A DNA stretch of 64,000 nt from Ensifer adhaerens (GCF_013283195.1 NZ_JABEKT010000004.1:62001-126000), one strand, 5' to 3'; numbered from the stretch's first letter, positions 25,119 to 34,020 are shown. The notes: a model not told the origin generated them from the sequence alone. Program-made: numbers and translations.

Positions 25119-25919
25119 TTACTTCTGGCCGAAGATCCACTTGTCGACAAGCGTCTTGACCTGTCCGTCCTTTTCGAGGGCGGCAAGACCGGCATTGACC
25201 TTCTCGAGTGTCGCGGCATCGCCTTTGCGCACCGCATAAGCGACACCTTCGCCGAGAACGGCGTTCTTCGGAACCTCGACCTTGACTTCATAATCGGCGC
25301 CATCAGGCGACTTCAGGAACGTCTGGATGTAAAGGTCCGGGATCAGAACGTAGTCGACGCGGCCGGCAACGAGATCGGCGACGGAGTTGTCGGCGGTATC
25401 GTAGCTCTTGGCCTCAGCGCCAGGCAGGTACTTGGCGACATAGGCCGACTGCACGCTCGACGTCTGGACGCCGATGATCTTGCCTTCGACGCTGGCCGGA
25501 TCAATGATCTGACCGGTACCGTCGGCAGCGTCGACCGTCTTGATCTCGCTGGTGTCGGACTTGGCGCCGACGAAGGACGTGCCTTCGGTGTAGTAAGGCG
25601 TCGAGAAATCGACGACCTTGCGGCGTTCATCGGTGATCGAGAAGGCGCCGATGATGAAGTCGACCTTGTTTTCCTTCAGCGACGGGATGAGGCCATCCCA
25701 CGCCATCTGGTTGATGTCGCACTTCACAGCCATCTTTTCGCAGAGCGCGCGAGACAGGTCGGCCTCGAGGCCTTCCCATTCGCCGCCGGCATTGACCTGC
25801 GTGAAAGGCATGTAGGGCTCAGGCGTCATGCCCAGGCGCACAGTGTCCTGAGCGAAAGCAGCGCTTGCCGCCATCGAAAGGGCGATCCCTGCAAACAGGG
25901 CCGACTTGAACTTCTTCAT
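25119..25919 (-). CDS. lysine/arginine/ornithine-type periplasmic binding protein
   Basis: A 266-residue family 3 solute-binding protein. The signal peptide is residues 1-23 (ending SAAFA) and the mature part starts QDTVRLGMTPEPYMPF; GLEADLSRALCEKM and FIIGAFSITDERRKVVDFSTPYY are the classic HisJ/LAO/OccT segments. Its place upstream of dimethylarginine hydrolase, citrulline hydrolase and ornithine cyclodeaminase relatives in the gene order suggests ligands such as methylarginine, citrulline, arginine or ornithine. Confidence 0.92.
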   Translation of the reverse strand: MKKFKSALFAGIALSMAASAAFAQDTVRLGMTPEPYMPFTQVNAGGEWEGLEADLSRALCEKMAVKCDINQMAWDGLIPSLKENKVDFIIGAFSITDERRKVVDFSTPYYTEGTSFVGAKSDTSEIKTVDAADGTGQIIDPASVEGKIIGVQTSSVQSAYVAKYLPGAEAKSYDTADNSVADLVAGRVDYVLIPDLYIQTFLKSPDGADYEVKVEVPKNAVLGEGVAYAVRKGDAATLEKVNAGLAALEKDGQVKTLVDKWIFGQK

Positions 25920-25948
25920 GATGTTTCCTCCGCGAAATTATGTCTGGA

Positions 25949-26752
25949 TCAGAGCGTGTTGCTGAACCAACGCAGCGACATGCAGGACAGGCCCGCGTCG
26001 ATCTTGCCGATTTCAGTCGTCTTCATCGGCACGACCTTGTAGCCGAGCTTGTCGAGCATCTCGATCGTGCGCGGGAAGTCCGAGCCGACCATGACGACGT
26101 CGTTGACGCGCAGCGCATTGGCCGCCGGCTCTTCGCCTTCAGGAATGATCACCTGCTTGAAGCGGTCGAACACGCCAGACTTCGCAAGACGGGCGGTCGA
26201 CAGCACGGTCTCCTCGTCGAGCAGCGAGCAATCGGTCTTGAAATGCAACACACCTTCCGGGGTGGCGACGATTTCGCTCTTGCGGCCGAGCTTGTCGAGG
26301 CAGGCCTGGAGCGCTTCGGCGCCGACCTTGTCGGTGCGGGCCGAAAGGCCGATCATCACGCTTTCGCGGGTCGTCAGCACGTCGCCGCCGTCGGCAAGGC
26401 CGGTGCCTGGCAGATCGAGAACGGTCTCGAACATGGCGCGGAGCGTCGGCTCGATCTCGATCGTCTCCTTGACGCGCGTGGCCGCACCCGGACGCAGCAG
26501 GATCGCGCCTTCGGTGAAGACCAGCGCCGGATCTTCGACAAAGATCGAATCCGGGAAGGCTTCGAGGGCCGGAAGAACGGTGACCTTGACGCCCGCATCC
26601 TTCATCGCAGCGATGTAGGTATCGTGCTCGGCCTTCACGCCTTCGTAGGTCGGATTGCCACGATCATCGGCGCGCAGACCGTTGACGACGGTGGTCGAGG
26701 GCGTGCGGACGATGATGTTGTTGAAATTGTAGACGGGGCGTGCTTGCGACAT
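25949..26752 (-). CDS. dimethylarginine dimethylaminohydrolase (DDAH) family hydrolase
   Basis: A 267-residue enzyme of the guanidino-group modifying superfamily. Family members convert Nomega-methylated arginines to citrulline plus methylamines. Visible catalytic elements are LADGGDVL (119-126), His170 in GVLHFKTDCSLL and the C-terminal nucleophile Cys257 in GLSCMSLRW. ATG 26752 (MSQARPVYNFNNIIVR) is the family start; the longer frame to 26965 overlaps the CtlX-like gene and is rejected. Co-transcribed between the CtlX-like gene (31-base gap) and the binding protein (29-base gap). Arginine deiminase activity is a less likely alternative. Confidence 0.87.
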   Translation of the reverse strand: MSQARPVYNFNNIIVRTPSTTVVNGLRADDRGNPTYEGVKAEHDTYIAAMKDAGVKVTVLPALEAFPDSIFVEDPALVFTEGAILLRPGAATRVKETIEIEPTLRAMFETVLDLPGTGLADGGDVLTTRESVMIGLSARTDKVGAEALQACLDKLGRKSEIVATPEGVLHFKTDCSLLDEETVLSTARLAKSGVFDRFKQVIIPEGEEPAANALRVNDVVMVGSDFPRTIEMLDKLGYKVVPMKTTEIGKIDAGLSCMSLRWFSNTL

Positions 26753-26783
26753 TTGTAGTACCTTTGGCTTGGATGAGGTGCTT

Positions 26784-27755
26784 CTATCGATCGGATGTGG
26801 CGGCGTAAAGCTTTTGCGTACCGGCTGGTTCTCTGCGCGACAAATGCACCCCGGCGAGCATGCAGCGCACGGAGCCGCCGGCGAGCTCGATGGTGGGCAC
26901 GTCGAAGGCGAGCACGCGGGCCGAAGCCTCGATCGCCTTGATCTGGTCCGGCCGAAGCGAGGCAAGCGCCCGCGCCGACATCACGACGACGCGGCCATCG
27001 GCGCCATCGAGTTCGATCGCGTTACCGGCAAAGTTTTCGATCTGATCGATCGTGAGATCGATGACCTGCCGGCCCGTTTCCTCCAACCGCTCGCAGATTT
27101 CCTGTCGCCTTGCAGCGTCGGGGATCATGCTGGTGCCGATTAGCGCGAAATCCGTGCCGATGCACATCAATACGTTCGTATGGTAGATCGAATTGCCATT
27201 GCGGTCGACCGCACCAAACACCATCGGCTCGAAATTGAAGTGGGTGCAGAACCGTTCCAGCGCCACTTCGTTCGTGCGGTTGGACCGAGCGGCGTAGGCG
27301 ACGCGACCGATATGGTCGAGCACCATCGCACCGGTGCCTTCAAGATAGACGCCATCCTTTTCAAGGCCGGAATAATCGATCACATCCTGGACGCGATACT
27401 CGGTCTTGAGCATCTCGACGATGTCGGCGCGGCGCTCGCTCTGACGGCTTTCCGAGTACATCGGATAGATCGCCACGTGCCCACCCGAATGGGTGGAGAA
27501 CCAGTTGTTCGGGAACACCGAGTCCGGGCGCGTCACCGTCTCGTCCTCGAACAGATGGACGGCAACGCCTGCGGCCGACAGACCGTCGGCCATGCGCGTC
27601 ACCTCGTCGAAGGCGGCCGTTGCGATCGCCGAAGGCTTGCGCGCCTCGTCGGTCGACTGGAACGCGTTGTCCTTGGCCGTCATCGGGTTCGGGCCGAAAT
27701 GGTGCGGACGGATCATCACGACGCCCTTCGGCGCCTGTACGGACAGTCTCTTCAT
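26784..27755 (-). CDS. ctlX: CtlX-type citrulline hydrolase (amidinotransferase superfamily)
   Basis: A 323-residue member of the guanidino-modifying superfamily resembling CtlX, a hydrolase assigned to citrulline breakdown to ornithine. Elements seen are FPNNWFSTH, Glu139 in YLEGTGAMV, His192 in YHTNVLMCIG and nucleophile Cys298 in AGGSVRCMLAG. ATG 27755 lies one base after the stop of the ornithine cyclodeaminase gene, so the two are coupled. With DDAH downstream the pathway methylarginine to citrulline to ornithine is continuous. A plain arginine deiminase or amidinotransferase role is possible but the linked genes favour citrulline hydrolysis. Confidence 0.78.
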   Translation of the reverse strand: MKRLSVQAPKGVVMIRPHHFGPNPMTAKDNAFQSTDEARKPSAIATAAFDEVTRMADGLSAAGVAVHLFEDETVTRPDSVFPNNWFSTHSGGHVAIYPMYSESRQSERRADIVEMLKTEYRVQDVIDYSGLEKDGVYLEGTGAMVLDHIGRVAYAARSNRTNEVALERFCTHFNFEPMVFGAVDRNGNSIYHTNVLMCIGTDFALIGTSMIPDAARRQEICERLEETGRQVIDLTIDQIENFAGNAIELDGADGRVVVMSARALASLRPDQIKAIEASARVLAFDVPTIELAGGSVRCMLAGVHLSRREPAGTQKLYAATSDR

Positions 27756-27756
27756 G

Positions 27757-28803
27757 TTATGCAGCGCTCCGCTCGGCAGGGGCCGCCGGCTGCTGCCGGA
27801 ACAGGCCGTAGAGGTCACGCGGGTGCTCCGGCTGCGTCGTCAGGTCGAGCTCGGTATAGAAGGCAGTGCCCTGGATCTTGTCGCGCAAGAAGCGCAGCGC
27901 CGAAAAATCCTCGGTGGCAAAGCCGACGGAATCGAAGATGGTGATCTGTGCGCTCGAGCGACGGCCTTCGGCATCGCCGGTGATAACCTGCCAGAGTTCA
28001 GTGACCGGGAAGTCCGGCGCCATCTGCTGGATTTCGCCTTCGATCCGCGTCTGCTCCGGATATTCGACGAAGACGTCGGCGCGACGCAGGATATCACCCT
28101 GCAGCTCGGTCTTGCCCGGGCAGTCACCGCCAACGGCGTTGATGTGCACGCCGGCGCCGACCATGTTGTCGGACAGGATCGTCGCGTTGCGCTTGTCGGC
28201 CGTCACAGTCGTGATGATGTCGGCGCCAGCAACGGCCTCTTCGGCGGTCTTGGCGACGACGATGTCGAAATCCATGTCGGCGAGGTTCTTCAGGAACTTA
28301 TCCGCTGCCTCGATGTCGATATCGAAAACCTGCAGGCGTTTGATACCGAGCAGCGCCCGGAATGCCAGAGCCTGGAATTCCGACTGCGCGCCAAGGCCGA
28401 TGATCGCCATCGAGCGAGCATCAGGACGGGCAAGGTATTTTGCTGCCAGGGCCGAGGTTGCGGCGGTGCGCAGCCCGGTCATGATCGTCATCTCGGACAC
28501 GAGACAGGGATAACCCGTGCTGACATCCGAAAGCACGCCGAACGCCGTTACCGTCTGCAGGCCGACATTGGGGTTCGTCGGGTGACCGTTGACGTATTTG
28601 AAGCCGTAATGCTCGCCGTCCGACGTCGGCATCAACTCGATGACCCCCGTCTTCGAGTGGCTCGCCAGCCGAGGCGTTTTTTCAAAAGCGTTCCATCTGC
28701 GGAAATCGTCTTCGATATATTCCGCAAGACCCAACAGGAACGTTTCAATGCCGATCGATTTGACCAGCTCGATTACGTTGCCGACACCGACATACTGAAC
28801 CAC
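27757..28803 (-). CDS. ornithine cyclodeaminase
   Basis: A 348-residue enzyme of the OCD/mu-crystallin family that converts ornithine to proline and ammonia using bound NAD. Visible segments are FKYVNGHPTNP, the Rossmann-type MAIIGLGAQSEFQALAF (around 145-160) and GGDCPGKTEL. The start is GTG 28803 with GGAG eight bases upstream. First gene of the operon OCD - ctlX - ddah - binding protein - permeases - ATPase - M20, transcribed away from the Lrp-type regulator. Size and motifs match long OCD forms. Confidence 0.92.
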   Translation of the reverse strand: MVQYVGVGNVIELVKSIGIETFLLGLAEYIEDDFRRWNAFEKTPRLASHSKTGVIELMPTSDGEHYGFKYVNGHPTNPNVGLQTVTAFGVLSDVSTGYPCLVSEMTIMTGLRTAATSALAAKYLARPDARSMAIIGLGAQSEFQALAFRALLGIKRLQVFDIDIEAADKFLKNLADMDFDIVVAKTAEEAVAGADIITTVTADKRNATILSDNMVGAGVHINAVGGDCPGKTELQGDILRRADVFVEYPEQTRIEGEIQQMAPDFPVTELWQVITGDAEGRRSSAQITIFDSVGFATEDFSALRFLRDKIQGTAFYTELDLTTQPEHPRDLYGLFRQQPAAPAERSAA

Positions 28804-28873
28804 GATTCCAACTCCATCGGGAAATTCGATAAAGCCAGCCTAGGCATGCAAGAAGCGAGTTGAAATTTGAAAC

Positions 28874-28910
28874 TTGCGCAGATTTTTGCAAAAGATTGCG
28901 CAAATTGCAC
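28874..28910. promoter_or_regulatory. phased TTGC repeats, candidate Lrp/AsnC operator
   Basis: TTGCGCA at 28874, TTGCA at 28886, TTGCGCAA at 28896 and TTGCAC at 28905 begin 12, 10 and 9 bases apart, close to one helical turn. They lie between the divergent cyclodeaminase and Lrp-type genes. Lrp/AsnC proteins bind phased sites cooperatively as multimers. Confidence 0.55.
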
Positions 28911-28930
28911 AACTCCCTTATATGATTTTT

Positions 28931-29356
28931 ATGCACATCTTCGACGACCTCGACCATCAGCTTATCTCGCTCCTGCGAGAAGACGGCCGTGCGCCATATT
29001 CCAAAGTCGCCTCGGTTCTCGGCATATCGCGGGCAACGGTGCAGACGCGCATCGACCGGCTGCTGGAGACCGGTGCGGTCCTGGGTTTCACGCTGCGCGT
29101 GCGGCAGGACTATGACCAGCGCGCAATCCGGGCAATCATGATGATCGAGGTCAGCGGGCGAACGACCACAAAGGTGATCAAATTCCTTCGCGGCCTGCCC
29201 GAACTCTACGCTCTCCACACCACCAATGGCGCCTGGGACATGGTGGCCGAAATCCGCGCCAACAGCCTTAGCGACTTCGACCGCATCCTGCGCGAGGTCC
29301 GCGACGTCGAAGGCGTGCTCAACAGTGAGACGAGCATTCTTCTCAGCACCATCTGA
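28931..29356 (+). CDS. Lrp/AsnC family transcriptional regulator
   Basis: A 141-residue regulator: winged HTH in residues 1-60 (YSKVASVLGISRATVQTRIDRLLETGAV) and an RAM/ligand domain to the end. ATG 28931 (MHIFDDLDHQLISLL) fits the family start; ATG 28922 and an extension to 28874 are in frame but overlap the repeat array. No strong ribosome site is seen. It is divergent from ornithine cyclodeaminase and probably senses ornithine, arginine or citrulline, as ArgP/OCD-linked Lrp proteins often do; the ligand is inference. Confidence 0.9.
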   Translation: MHIFDDLDHQLISLLREDGRAPYSKVASVLGISRATVQTRIDRLLETGAVLGFTLRVRQDYDQRAIRAIMMIEVSGRTTTKVIKFLRGLPELYALHTTNGAWDMVAEIRANSLSDFDRILREVRDVEGVLNSETSILLSTI

Positions 29357-29390
29357 AAGGGCGCATTCCCGCGCCATCACCAATACAGGC

Positions 29391-29918
29391 ATGACCGTGA
29401 GCCACATTCCCCAGATCGATTACGATACCGCTTCCGACGCTATCCGCGCCGCCCACGACGAGGAAGTCCAGGCCCGTGGCCGCATGACCAACATGAAGCG
29501 CACACTGTTGCATTCGCCGACGGCGCACCGGATCTACGCCGAATGGTTCACGCTGAGGGAAGAATTGCGGCCGGCGCTCGACGATCGGGCGATCTGGCTG
29601 CTGTCGCACGCGATCTCCGAGGCGATGGAATCGCCGATCGCGATGGGCTTTTTCCGCCGCGCCTTTGCCAATTCCGGCGTGGACTTTCATTCGCTTGTGC
29701 CGACGGCAGACGAACAGCGGCTGATCGACTTCGGCCGGGCGATCGTCGCCGATTCCAATGCTGTGCCTGCAGAGATCTGGGATGGGTTGAAAGCGCGCTA
29801 TGACAACGCGGCGCTGGTCAACCTCGTGGCGTTTGCCGGAATCATGGTCGCGACCGCGCTGTTCAACAACGTCGTCGAAGTCGAGTTCGACCAGGAATTG
29901 GCGCCGTTCATGGATTGA
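29391..29918 (+). CDS. carboxymuconolactone decarboxylase/AhpD-like protein
   Basis: A 175-residue all-helical protein with the core of the CMD family (LSHAISEAMESPIAMGFFRRAF and VNLVAFAGIMVATALFNNVVEVEFD). The redox CxxC of AhpD is missing: the protein has no such cysteine pair, so peroxidase-reductase activity is unlikely. It begins 35 bases after the Lrp-type gene and may be co-transcribed with it. Precise function unknown. Confidence 0.7.
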   Translation: MTVSHIPQIDYDTASDAIRAAHDEEVQARGRMTNMKRTLLHSPTAHRIYAEWFTLREELRPALDDRAIWLLSHAISEAMESPIAMGFFRRAFANSGVDFHSLVPTADEQRLIDFGRAIVADSNAVPAEIWDGLKARYDNAALVNLVAFAGIMVATALFNNVVEVEFDQELAPFMD

Positions 29919-29962
29919 GCGGGCCGTGGCCCGAGACAGTCGGGCCACTCATACAAAGAACG

Positions 29963-30391
29963 TCAATCTGCGTATCGGGTCACAAATTCCGGGTTGCCGC
30001 GCAAGGTGTTGCTGACGGTGCAGATTTCATTCTCTGCCGCCTCGGCAATGGCATGCCGCGTCGCTTCGTCAAAATCGCCCTTGATGTCGAAGACAATCTC
30101 GAATTTCCCGATGCGTGACGGTTCATCATGCGCCTTTTCGCCGGTCACCTTGGCGCTGACTTCGGTCAAGCGGTCGAGCACGCCAAAGCGGCTGGCGGCA
30201 ATGCGGGCACTCAAGACCAGGCAGCTCGCGAGCGAGGCATAAAGCAGGTCGAGCGGTCCGTAGCCCGGCTGCGACGGCCCGGTGACAATATCGAGTTCAC
30301 CGCCGGTGACCGAAGTCACGTGCGGAAAACCGGTTCTGCCCACCGTGGCCGTGGCGCCTGTTTCCCGCGTTCTTACCTTCACGTCTGCCAT
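29963..30391 (-). CDS. OsmC/Ohr family protein
   Basis: A 142-residue OsmC-like protein. The conserved peroxidatic-type cysteine lies in YASLASCLVLSARIAA and a second cysteine in NEICTVSNTLRGNPEF; the pair is as in OsmC-type thiol peroxidases that reduce organic hydroperoxides. ATG 30391 (MADVKVRTRE) has GGAGAAGG upstream and is preferred over TTG 30409. It is convergent with the CMD-like gene and follows the peptide binding-protein gene on the same strand after 145 bases. Confidence 0.86.
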   Translation of the reverse strand: MADVKVRTRETGATATVGRTGFPHVTSVTGGELDIVTGPSQPGYGPLDLLYASLASCLVLSARIAASRFGVLDRLTEVSAKVTGEKAHDEPSRIGKFEIVFDIKGDFDEATRHAIAEAAENEICTVSNTLRGNPEFVTRYAD

Positions 30392-30461
30392 TCGATTCGC
30401 CTTCTCCAATGTTCACGTACCGGGGTCAGCCATCGTGCAGAAGTCCCGGTCCGGTCGCCAT

Positions 30462-30487
30462 GCCGTGGGCCACGCGTGGCCCACGGC
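30462..30487 (-). terminator. strong palindrome after peptide binding-protein gene
   Basis: A 26-base perfect inverted repeat (30462-30487, centre ACGCGT), 49 bases past the binding-protein stop. It has no T-tract; it probably acts as terminator or mRNA end stabiliser. Confidence 0.55.
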
Positions 30488-30536
30488 TCTGATATGTCCG
30501 CGCTCAGTCGCTGACGCAAGTGAGCGCGCGCAGGAA

Positions 30537-32129
30537 TCAGTTCTTCTTGACGAGGCGGTAGAAAACGAAGTCGGAGGTGGCGCCGTTGACGTAGCCTTCG
30601 ACCTTGTCCTTCATTGCAACCTGGGTTGCGGCCTGGAACATGATCACGATCGGCGACTTCTCCTGCACCTTGCGCTGCAGGTCGACATAGAGCGCCGAAC
30701 GCTTGGCCGGATCGGCTTCCTTCAACGCAGCCTTCGTCTCTTCGTTGAGTTCGGCCGGAACCGCCCAGCCGTTACGCCACGTGGTCGTCGACTGATACTT
30801 GTCGTCCGCGTTGTCTTCGTTATAGGCGAAGGCCTTGGCGTTCGAATGCGGGTCCATGAAATCAGGGCCCCAATAGAGCAGCATGGCTTCATGGGTACGG
30901 GCGCGGTACTTGGTGATGACCTGGCTGCCGGTTCCCGGAATGATGTCGAAGGTGATGCCGGCTTCGGCAAACGAAGCCTGCAGCGACTGCGCCATATCGG
31001 TGAACGGCGTCGAGTTGATGACGTCGAGCGTTACCTTGATCGGCGTCTGGATGCCGGCGTCGGCGAGGATCTTCTTCGCCTTTTCGACGTCGTAAGTGTA
31101 AGGCGTCTCATCGAGCGAGCCCGGGAAGCCCTTCGGCCAGAAGGCCTGGTGGATGTCCATCTGCCCCTTCAGGAAGCTGTCGGTCATGCCCTTGTAGTCG
31201 ACGAGGTAGCGGGCAGCTTCCCAGACGGCTGGCGGCTGCAGGGCTGCGGCCTTCTGGTTGAACGACAGGAAGTGAACGGCCGCCTGCGGATAAGATTCGA
31301 CCTTCATGCCGCCCTTGGCGGCAACGCTTGCCATCTGATCCGGCGTCAGGTTCTTCGCCATGTCGACGTCGCCGGTCTCAAGCATCAGCTGCTGCGTGGC
31401 GGCTTCTGCGACGTGGCGGATGATCACGCCCTTGATCGCCGGAGCGCCGGCGAAATAGTTCGGGTTGCTCTGCAGGTTCAGGAGTTCGCCAGCGCGGAAC
31501 GCCTTCAGCACGAACGGACCGGAACCGGCCGAATTCGCCTTGAGCCAGGCATTGCCGTAGTCACCATCGGCTTCGTTCGCCTTGACCGCTTCCGCGTCAA
31601 CGACTGAGGCCGGGCGGGCGGCGAGAACGTTGAGCACGAAGGCCGACGAGAAGTCGCCTTCATACTTGATCGTGACCTTGTTGCCGTCAGCGGTCACCAT
31701 CTTGTCGATGTTCTCAGGCGTCCAGCCGAGCTGCGTCAGGATGAAGGCCGGTGCCTTGTTGAGCACGACGACGCGCTTGAAGGAGTAGACGACGTCTTCG
31801 CCGCGCAGCGGGTTGCCGGAAGAGAAGGTGACGCCATCGCGCAGGGTGAAGGTGATCGTCTTTGCCGCATCGTCTGCGGTCCATTCGCTGGCAAGACCAG
31901 GAGAAAGCTTCAGAACGTCAGGCGCATCATACTGCACCAGACGGTCATAGGTCTGCGTCACATATTCGCCGGACGAAAACTCATAGGCTTCGGCCGGATC
32001 GATGCTGACGATATCGTCGATGTTCTGGGCAACCACCAGCACTTCGGCGGGTGTCTCCGCCAAAGCTGCCGGAGACACGCTCAGCATAAGGGACGCCGCG
32101 AAAACCGCGACCTTGAACATTCTCATCAT
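30537..32129 (-). CDS. peptide-type ABC transporter substrate-binding protein
   Basis: A 530-residue family 5 solute-binding protein (DppA/OppA fold). Signal peptide residues 1-24 (ending PAALA); mature segments IDDIVSIDPAEAYEFSSGEYVTQTYDRLVQYD and FTLRDGVTFSSGNPLRGEDVVYSFKR are typical. AGGAG lies four bases before ATG 32129 and seven before the second ATG 32126, which may be the true start. It follows the XRE-cupin regulator gene by seven bases on the same strand, while the membrane and ATPase genes are divergent. Ligand unknown. Confidence 0.9.
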   Translation of the reverse strand: MMRMFKVAVFAASLMLSVSPAALAETPAEVLVVAQNIDDIVSIDPAEAYEFSSGEYVTQTYDRLVQYDAPDVLKLSPGLASEWTADDAAKTITFTLRDGVTFSSGNPLRGEDVVYSFKRVVVLNKAPAFILTQLGWTPENIDKMVTADGNKVTIKYEGDFSSAFVLNVLAARPASVVDAEAVKANEADGDYGNAWLKANSAGSGPFVLKAFRAGELLNLQSNPNYFAGAPAIKGVIIRHVAEAATQQLMLETGDVDMAKNLTPDQMASVAAKGGMKVESYPQAAVHFLSFNQKAAALQPPAVWEAARYLVDYKGMTDSFLKGQMDIHQAFWPKGFPGSLDETPYTYDVEKAKKILADAGIQTPIKVTLDVINSTPFTDMAQSLQASFAEAGITFDIIPGTGSQVITKYRARTHEAMLLYWGPDFMDPHSNAKAFAYNEDNADDKYQSTTTWRNGWAVPAELNEETKAALKEADPAKRSALYVDLQRKVQEKSPIVIMFQAATQVAMKDKVEGYVNGATSDFVFYRLVKKN

Positions 32130-32136
32130 TGCTCTC

Positions 32137-32823
32137 CTATTTTCGATGAGGTTTGGTTTTTGTTGTCGTCGCCGGCTTGGGGACTGCCTGAGGCATGCCG
32201 GTCTCGTTGGGCAAGGATGTGCGGGATCGGAACAGCGGCAGCGTGCCAGTCCAGATCAGCCGAACGGGTCTATCCGTCTTGTTCCACCAATAGTGTGGCT
32301 GGATGCCCCGAAAGTGCAGGCCGTCGCCGGAGGTAAGCGTGGTCTCGTCATCATCTAGACCGAACAGGATTTCACCCGCGAGCACGTAGACCAGCTCCTC
32401 GCCCTCATGGCTGAACACTTCCGAGCGGTGCCCGGCGGGGATGGTGATGACGAAGCTGGACAGCTGGTTTCCGGCAAAATCCGCGCCGATGCGCTCGTAG
32501 GACACGGGCGAGCCACCGACGGAAAAGATCATGCGTTCACTGGCACGCGACAGACCGGTGTCGATCGCCGGCGCCAGGATGAAGTGATTGAGTTCGGCGT
32601 TCAGCCCCTGGGCGATCTGCGCCAGCGTGCCGAGCGAGGGCATGGCGAGGTCGCGCTCGATCTGGCTGAGATAGCCGACCGAGACGCCGGCCGCATCGCT
32701 GAGCGCCTGCAGCGTCATATGCATCTGCCGCCGCCGCGCACGCACCAGCGCACCGATCCGCGGCTGACCCGCAGTTGCGGCTCTGCCGGATGCGGTCTCT
32801 GCATCCTCAGATGGCACGGTCAC
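32137..32823 (-). CDS. XRE family regulator with C-terminal cupin domain
   Basis: A 228-residue two-domain regulator. The HTH (about residues 22-78) reads IGALVRARRRQMHMTLQALSDAAGVSVGYLSQIERD in family terms (segment positions 23-58), and the C-terminal cupin carries EVFSHEGEELVYVLAGEILFG, which binds a small ligand in relatives such as PuuR. The start chosen is GTG 32823 with GGAGGAG eight bases upstream; ATG 32865 gives a lysine-rich leader with no ribosome site. It precedes the peptide binding-protein gene and is divergent from the importer genes, so it probably controls both. Confidence 0.88.
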   Translation of the reverse strand: MTVPSEDAETASGRAATAGQPRIGALVRARRRQMHMTLQALSDAAGVSVGYLSQIERDLAMPSLGTLAQIAQGLNAELNHFILAPAIDTGLSRASERMIFSVGGSPVSYERIGADFAGNQLSSFVITIPAGHRSEVFSHEGEELVYVLAGEILFGLDDDETTLTSGDGLHFRGIQPHYWWNKTDRPVRLIWTGTLPLFRSRTSLPNETGMPQAVPKPATTTKTKPHRK

Positions 32824-32943
32824 GATGGATTCTCCTCCCCAGTAAAATTTTTTTGATTTAAGCAAACTTATTTATATACTCCAAGCGAATTCTTGCGCTA
32901 TCGACAGCCGCGACCGCAAGCGAACGAGGGATGGAATCGCCAC
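32824..32943. promoter_or_regulatory. divergent promoter region of the peptide importer
   Basis: An AT-rich 120-base gap between the XRE-cupin gene and the dppB-like gene. It includes a small inverted repeat TAAG-CAAA-CTTA at 32859-32870 next to TATATA, a possible operator. This is a weak call. Confidence 0.35.
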
Positions 32944-34020
32944 GTGGCAGACAACAATACGACTACAGCGCCCGCGCCGACGCGCCGCGCGGGGCTACAA
33001 AGCCCGGGCAGACGGCGCCTTTTTTCGGCTCTGGGCTTTCTCGTCACGCTTGGCGTGACCTTCATCGGCTTGCTGGCAATCACCTTCTTCATCGGCCGCA
33101 TCGTGCCGATCGATCCAGTACTGGCCGTCGTCGGCGACCGCGCACCCGTCGCCGTCTATGAGCGTGTCCGCGAGGAGATGGGGCTTGATCGGCCGCTGGC
33201 CGCCCAGTTCGTCAGCTATGTCGGCGACGTGGTAACCGGCAATTTCGGCACGGCGGTTTCCACAGGCAAACCCGTGATTGAGGACCTTGCTCGGGTGTTC
33301 CCGGCAACGCTGGAGATGGCAACGCTCGGCATCCTTCTCGGCGTTTTGATCGGCGTCCCGCTCGGCGTTATCGCCGCAAGCCGCCGCGGCTCATGGCTCG
33401 ATCAGGGCATCCGCGTCGTCGGCCTGCTCGGTTACTCCGTACCGGCCTTCTGGCTCGGCCTTGTCGGGCTTGCGGTCTTCTATGCGAAGCTGAAATGGGT
33501 CGGCGGTCCCGGCCGTGTCGACATCTTCTATGACGGCGTCGTCACCCCGGTCACCGGCCTTATCCTCGTCGACAGCGTCATTGCCGGCGACTGGGAGATC
33601 TTCCGCAACGCGGTCTGGCACCTCATCCTGCCGGCGTCCTGCCTCGGCTTCTTCTCGCTTGCCTATATCGCCCGCATGACGCGGTCCTTCATGCTCGACC
33701 AGCTGAGCCAGGAATATGTGACCACGGCTCGGGTCAAGGGCGTTCCGGAACGGCTTGTCATCTGGCGCCATGCCTTCCGCCCGATCCGCGTACCGCTCAT
33801 CACGGTCATCGGCCTTTCCTATGCCGGCCTGCTCGAAGGCTCCGTGATGATCGAGACGATCTTTTCGTGGCCCGGCATCGGCAACTACCTGACCGTCGCC
33901 CTGCTCAACGCCGACATGGCGGCCGTCCTCGGCTCGACCCTGGTGATCGGCGCGGTCTTCATCGGCATCAACAAGATATCGGACGTGCTCTATCGCGTGC
34001 TCGATCCACGTGCGCGCTAG
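32944..34020 (+). CDS. peptide-type ABC transporter permease (DppB type)
   Basis: A 358-residue membrane subunit; six predicted helices with a long periplasmic loop after the first and the EAA loop EYVTTARVKGVPERLVIWRHAFR. GTG 32944 (MADNNTTTAP) is chosen with GAGGG about 13 bases upstream; TTG 32893 is an alternative that gives a longer tail. The N-terminal about 35 residues are low-complexity, unusual for DppB. First gene of the rightward importer operon. Confidence 0.86.
   Translation: MADNNTTTAPAPTRRAGLQSPGRRRLFSALGFLVTLGVTFIGLLAITFFIGRIVPIDPVLAVVGDRAPVAVYERVREEMGLDRPLAAQFVSYVGDVVTGNFGTAVSTGKPVIEDLARVFPATLEMATLGILLGVLIGVPLGVIAASRRGSWLDQGIRVVGLLGYSVPAFWLGLVGLAVFYAKLKWVGGPGRVDIFYDGVVTPVTGLILVDSVIAGDWEIFRNAVWHLILPASCLGFFSLAYIARMTRSFMLDQLSQEYVTTARVKGVPERLVIWRHAFRPIRVPLITVIGLSYAGLLEGSVMIETIFSWPGIGNYLTVALLNADMAAVLGSTLVIGAVFIGINKISDVLYRVLDPRAR

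Noticed and set aside
29391-29918. Calling the CMD-like protein an AhpD peroxidase reductase
   Set aside because: The CxxC redox pair is absent.
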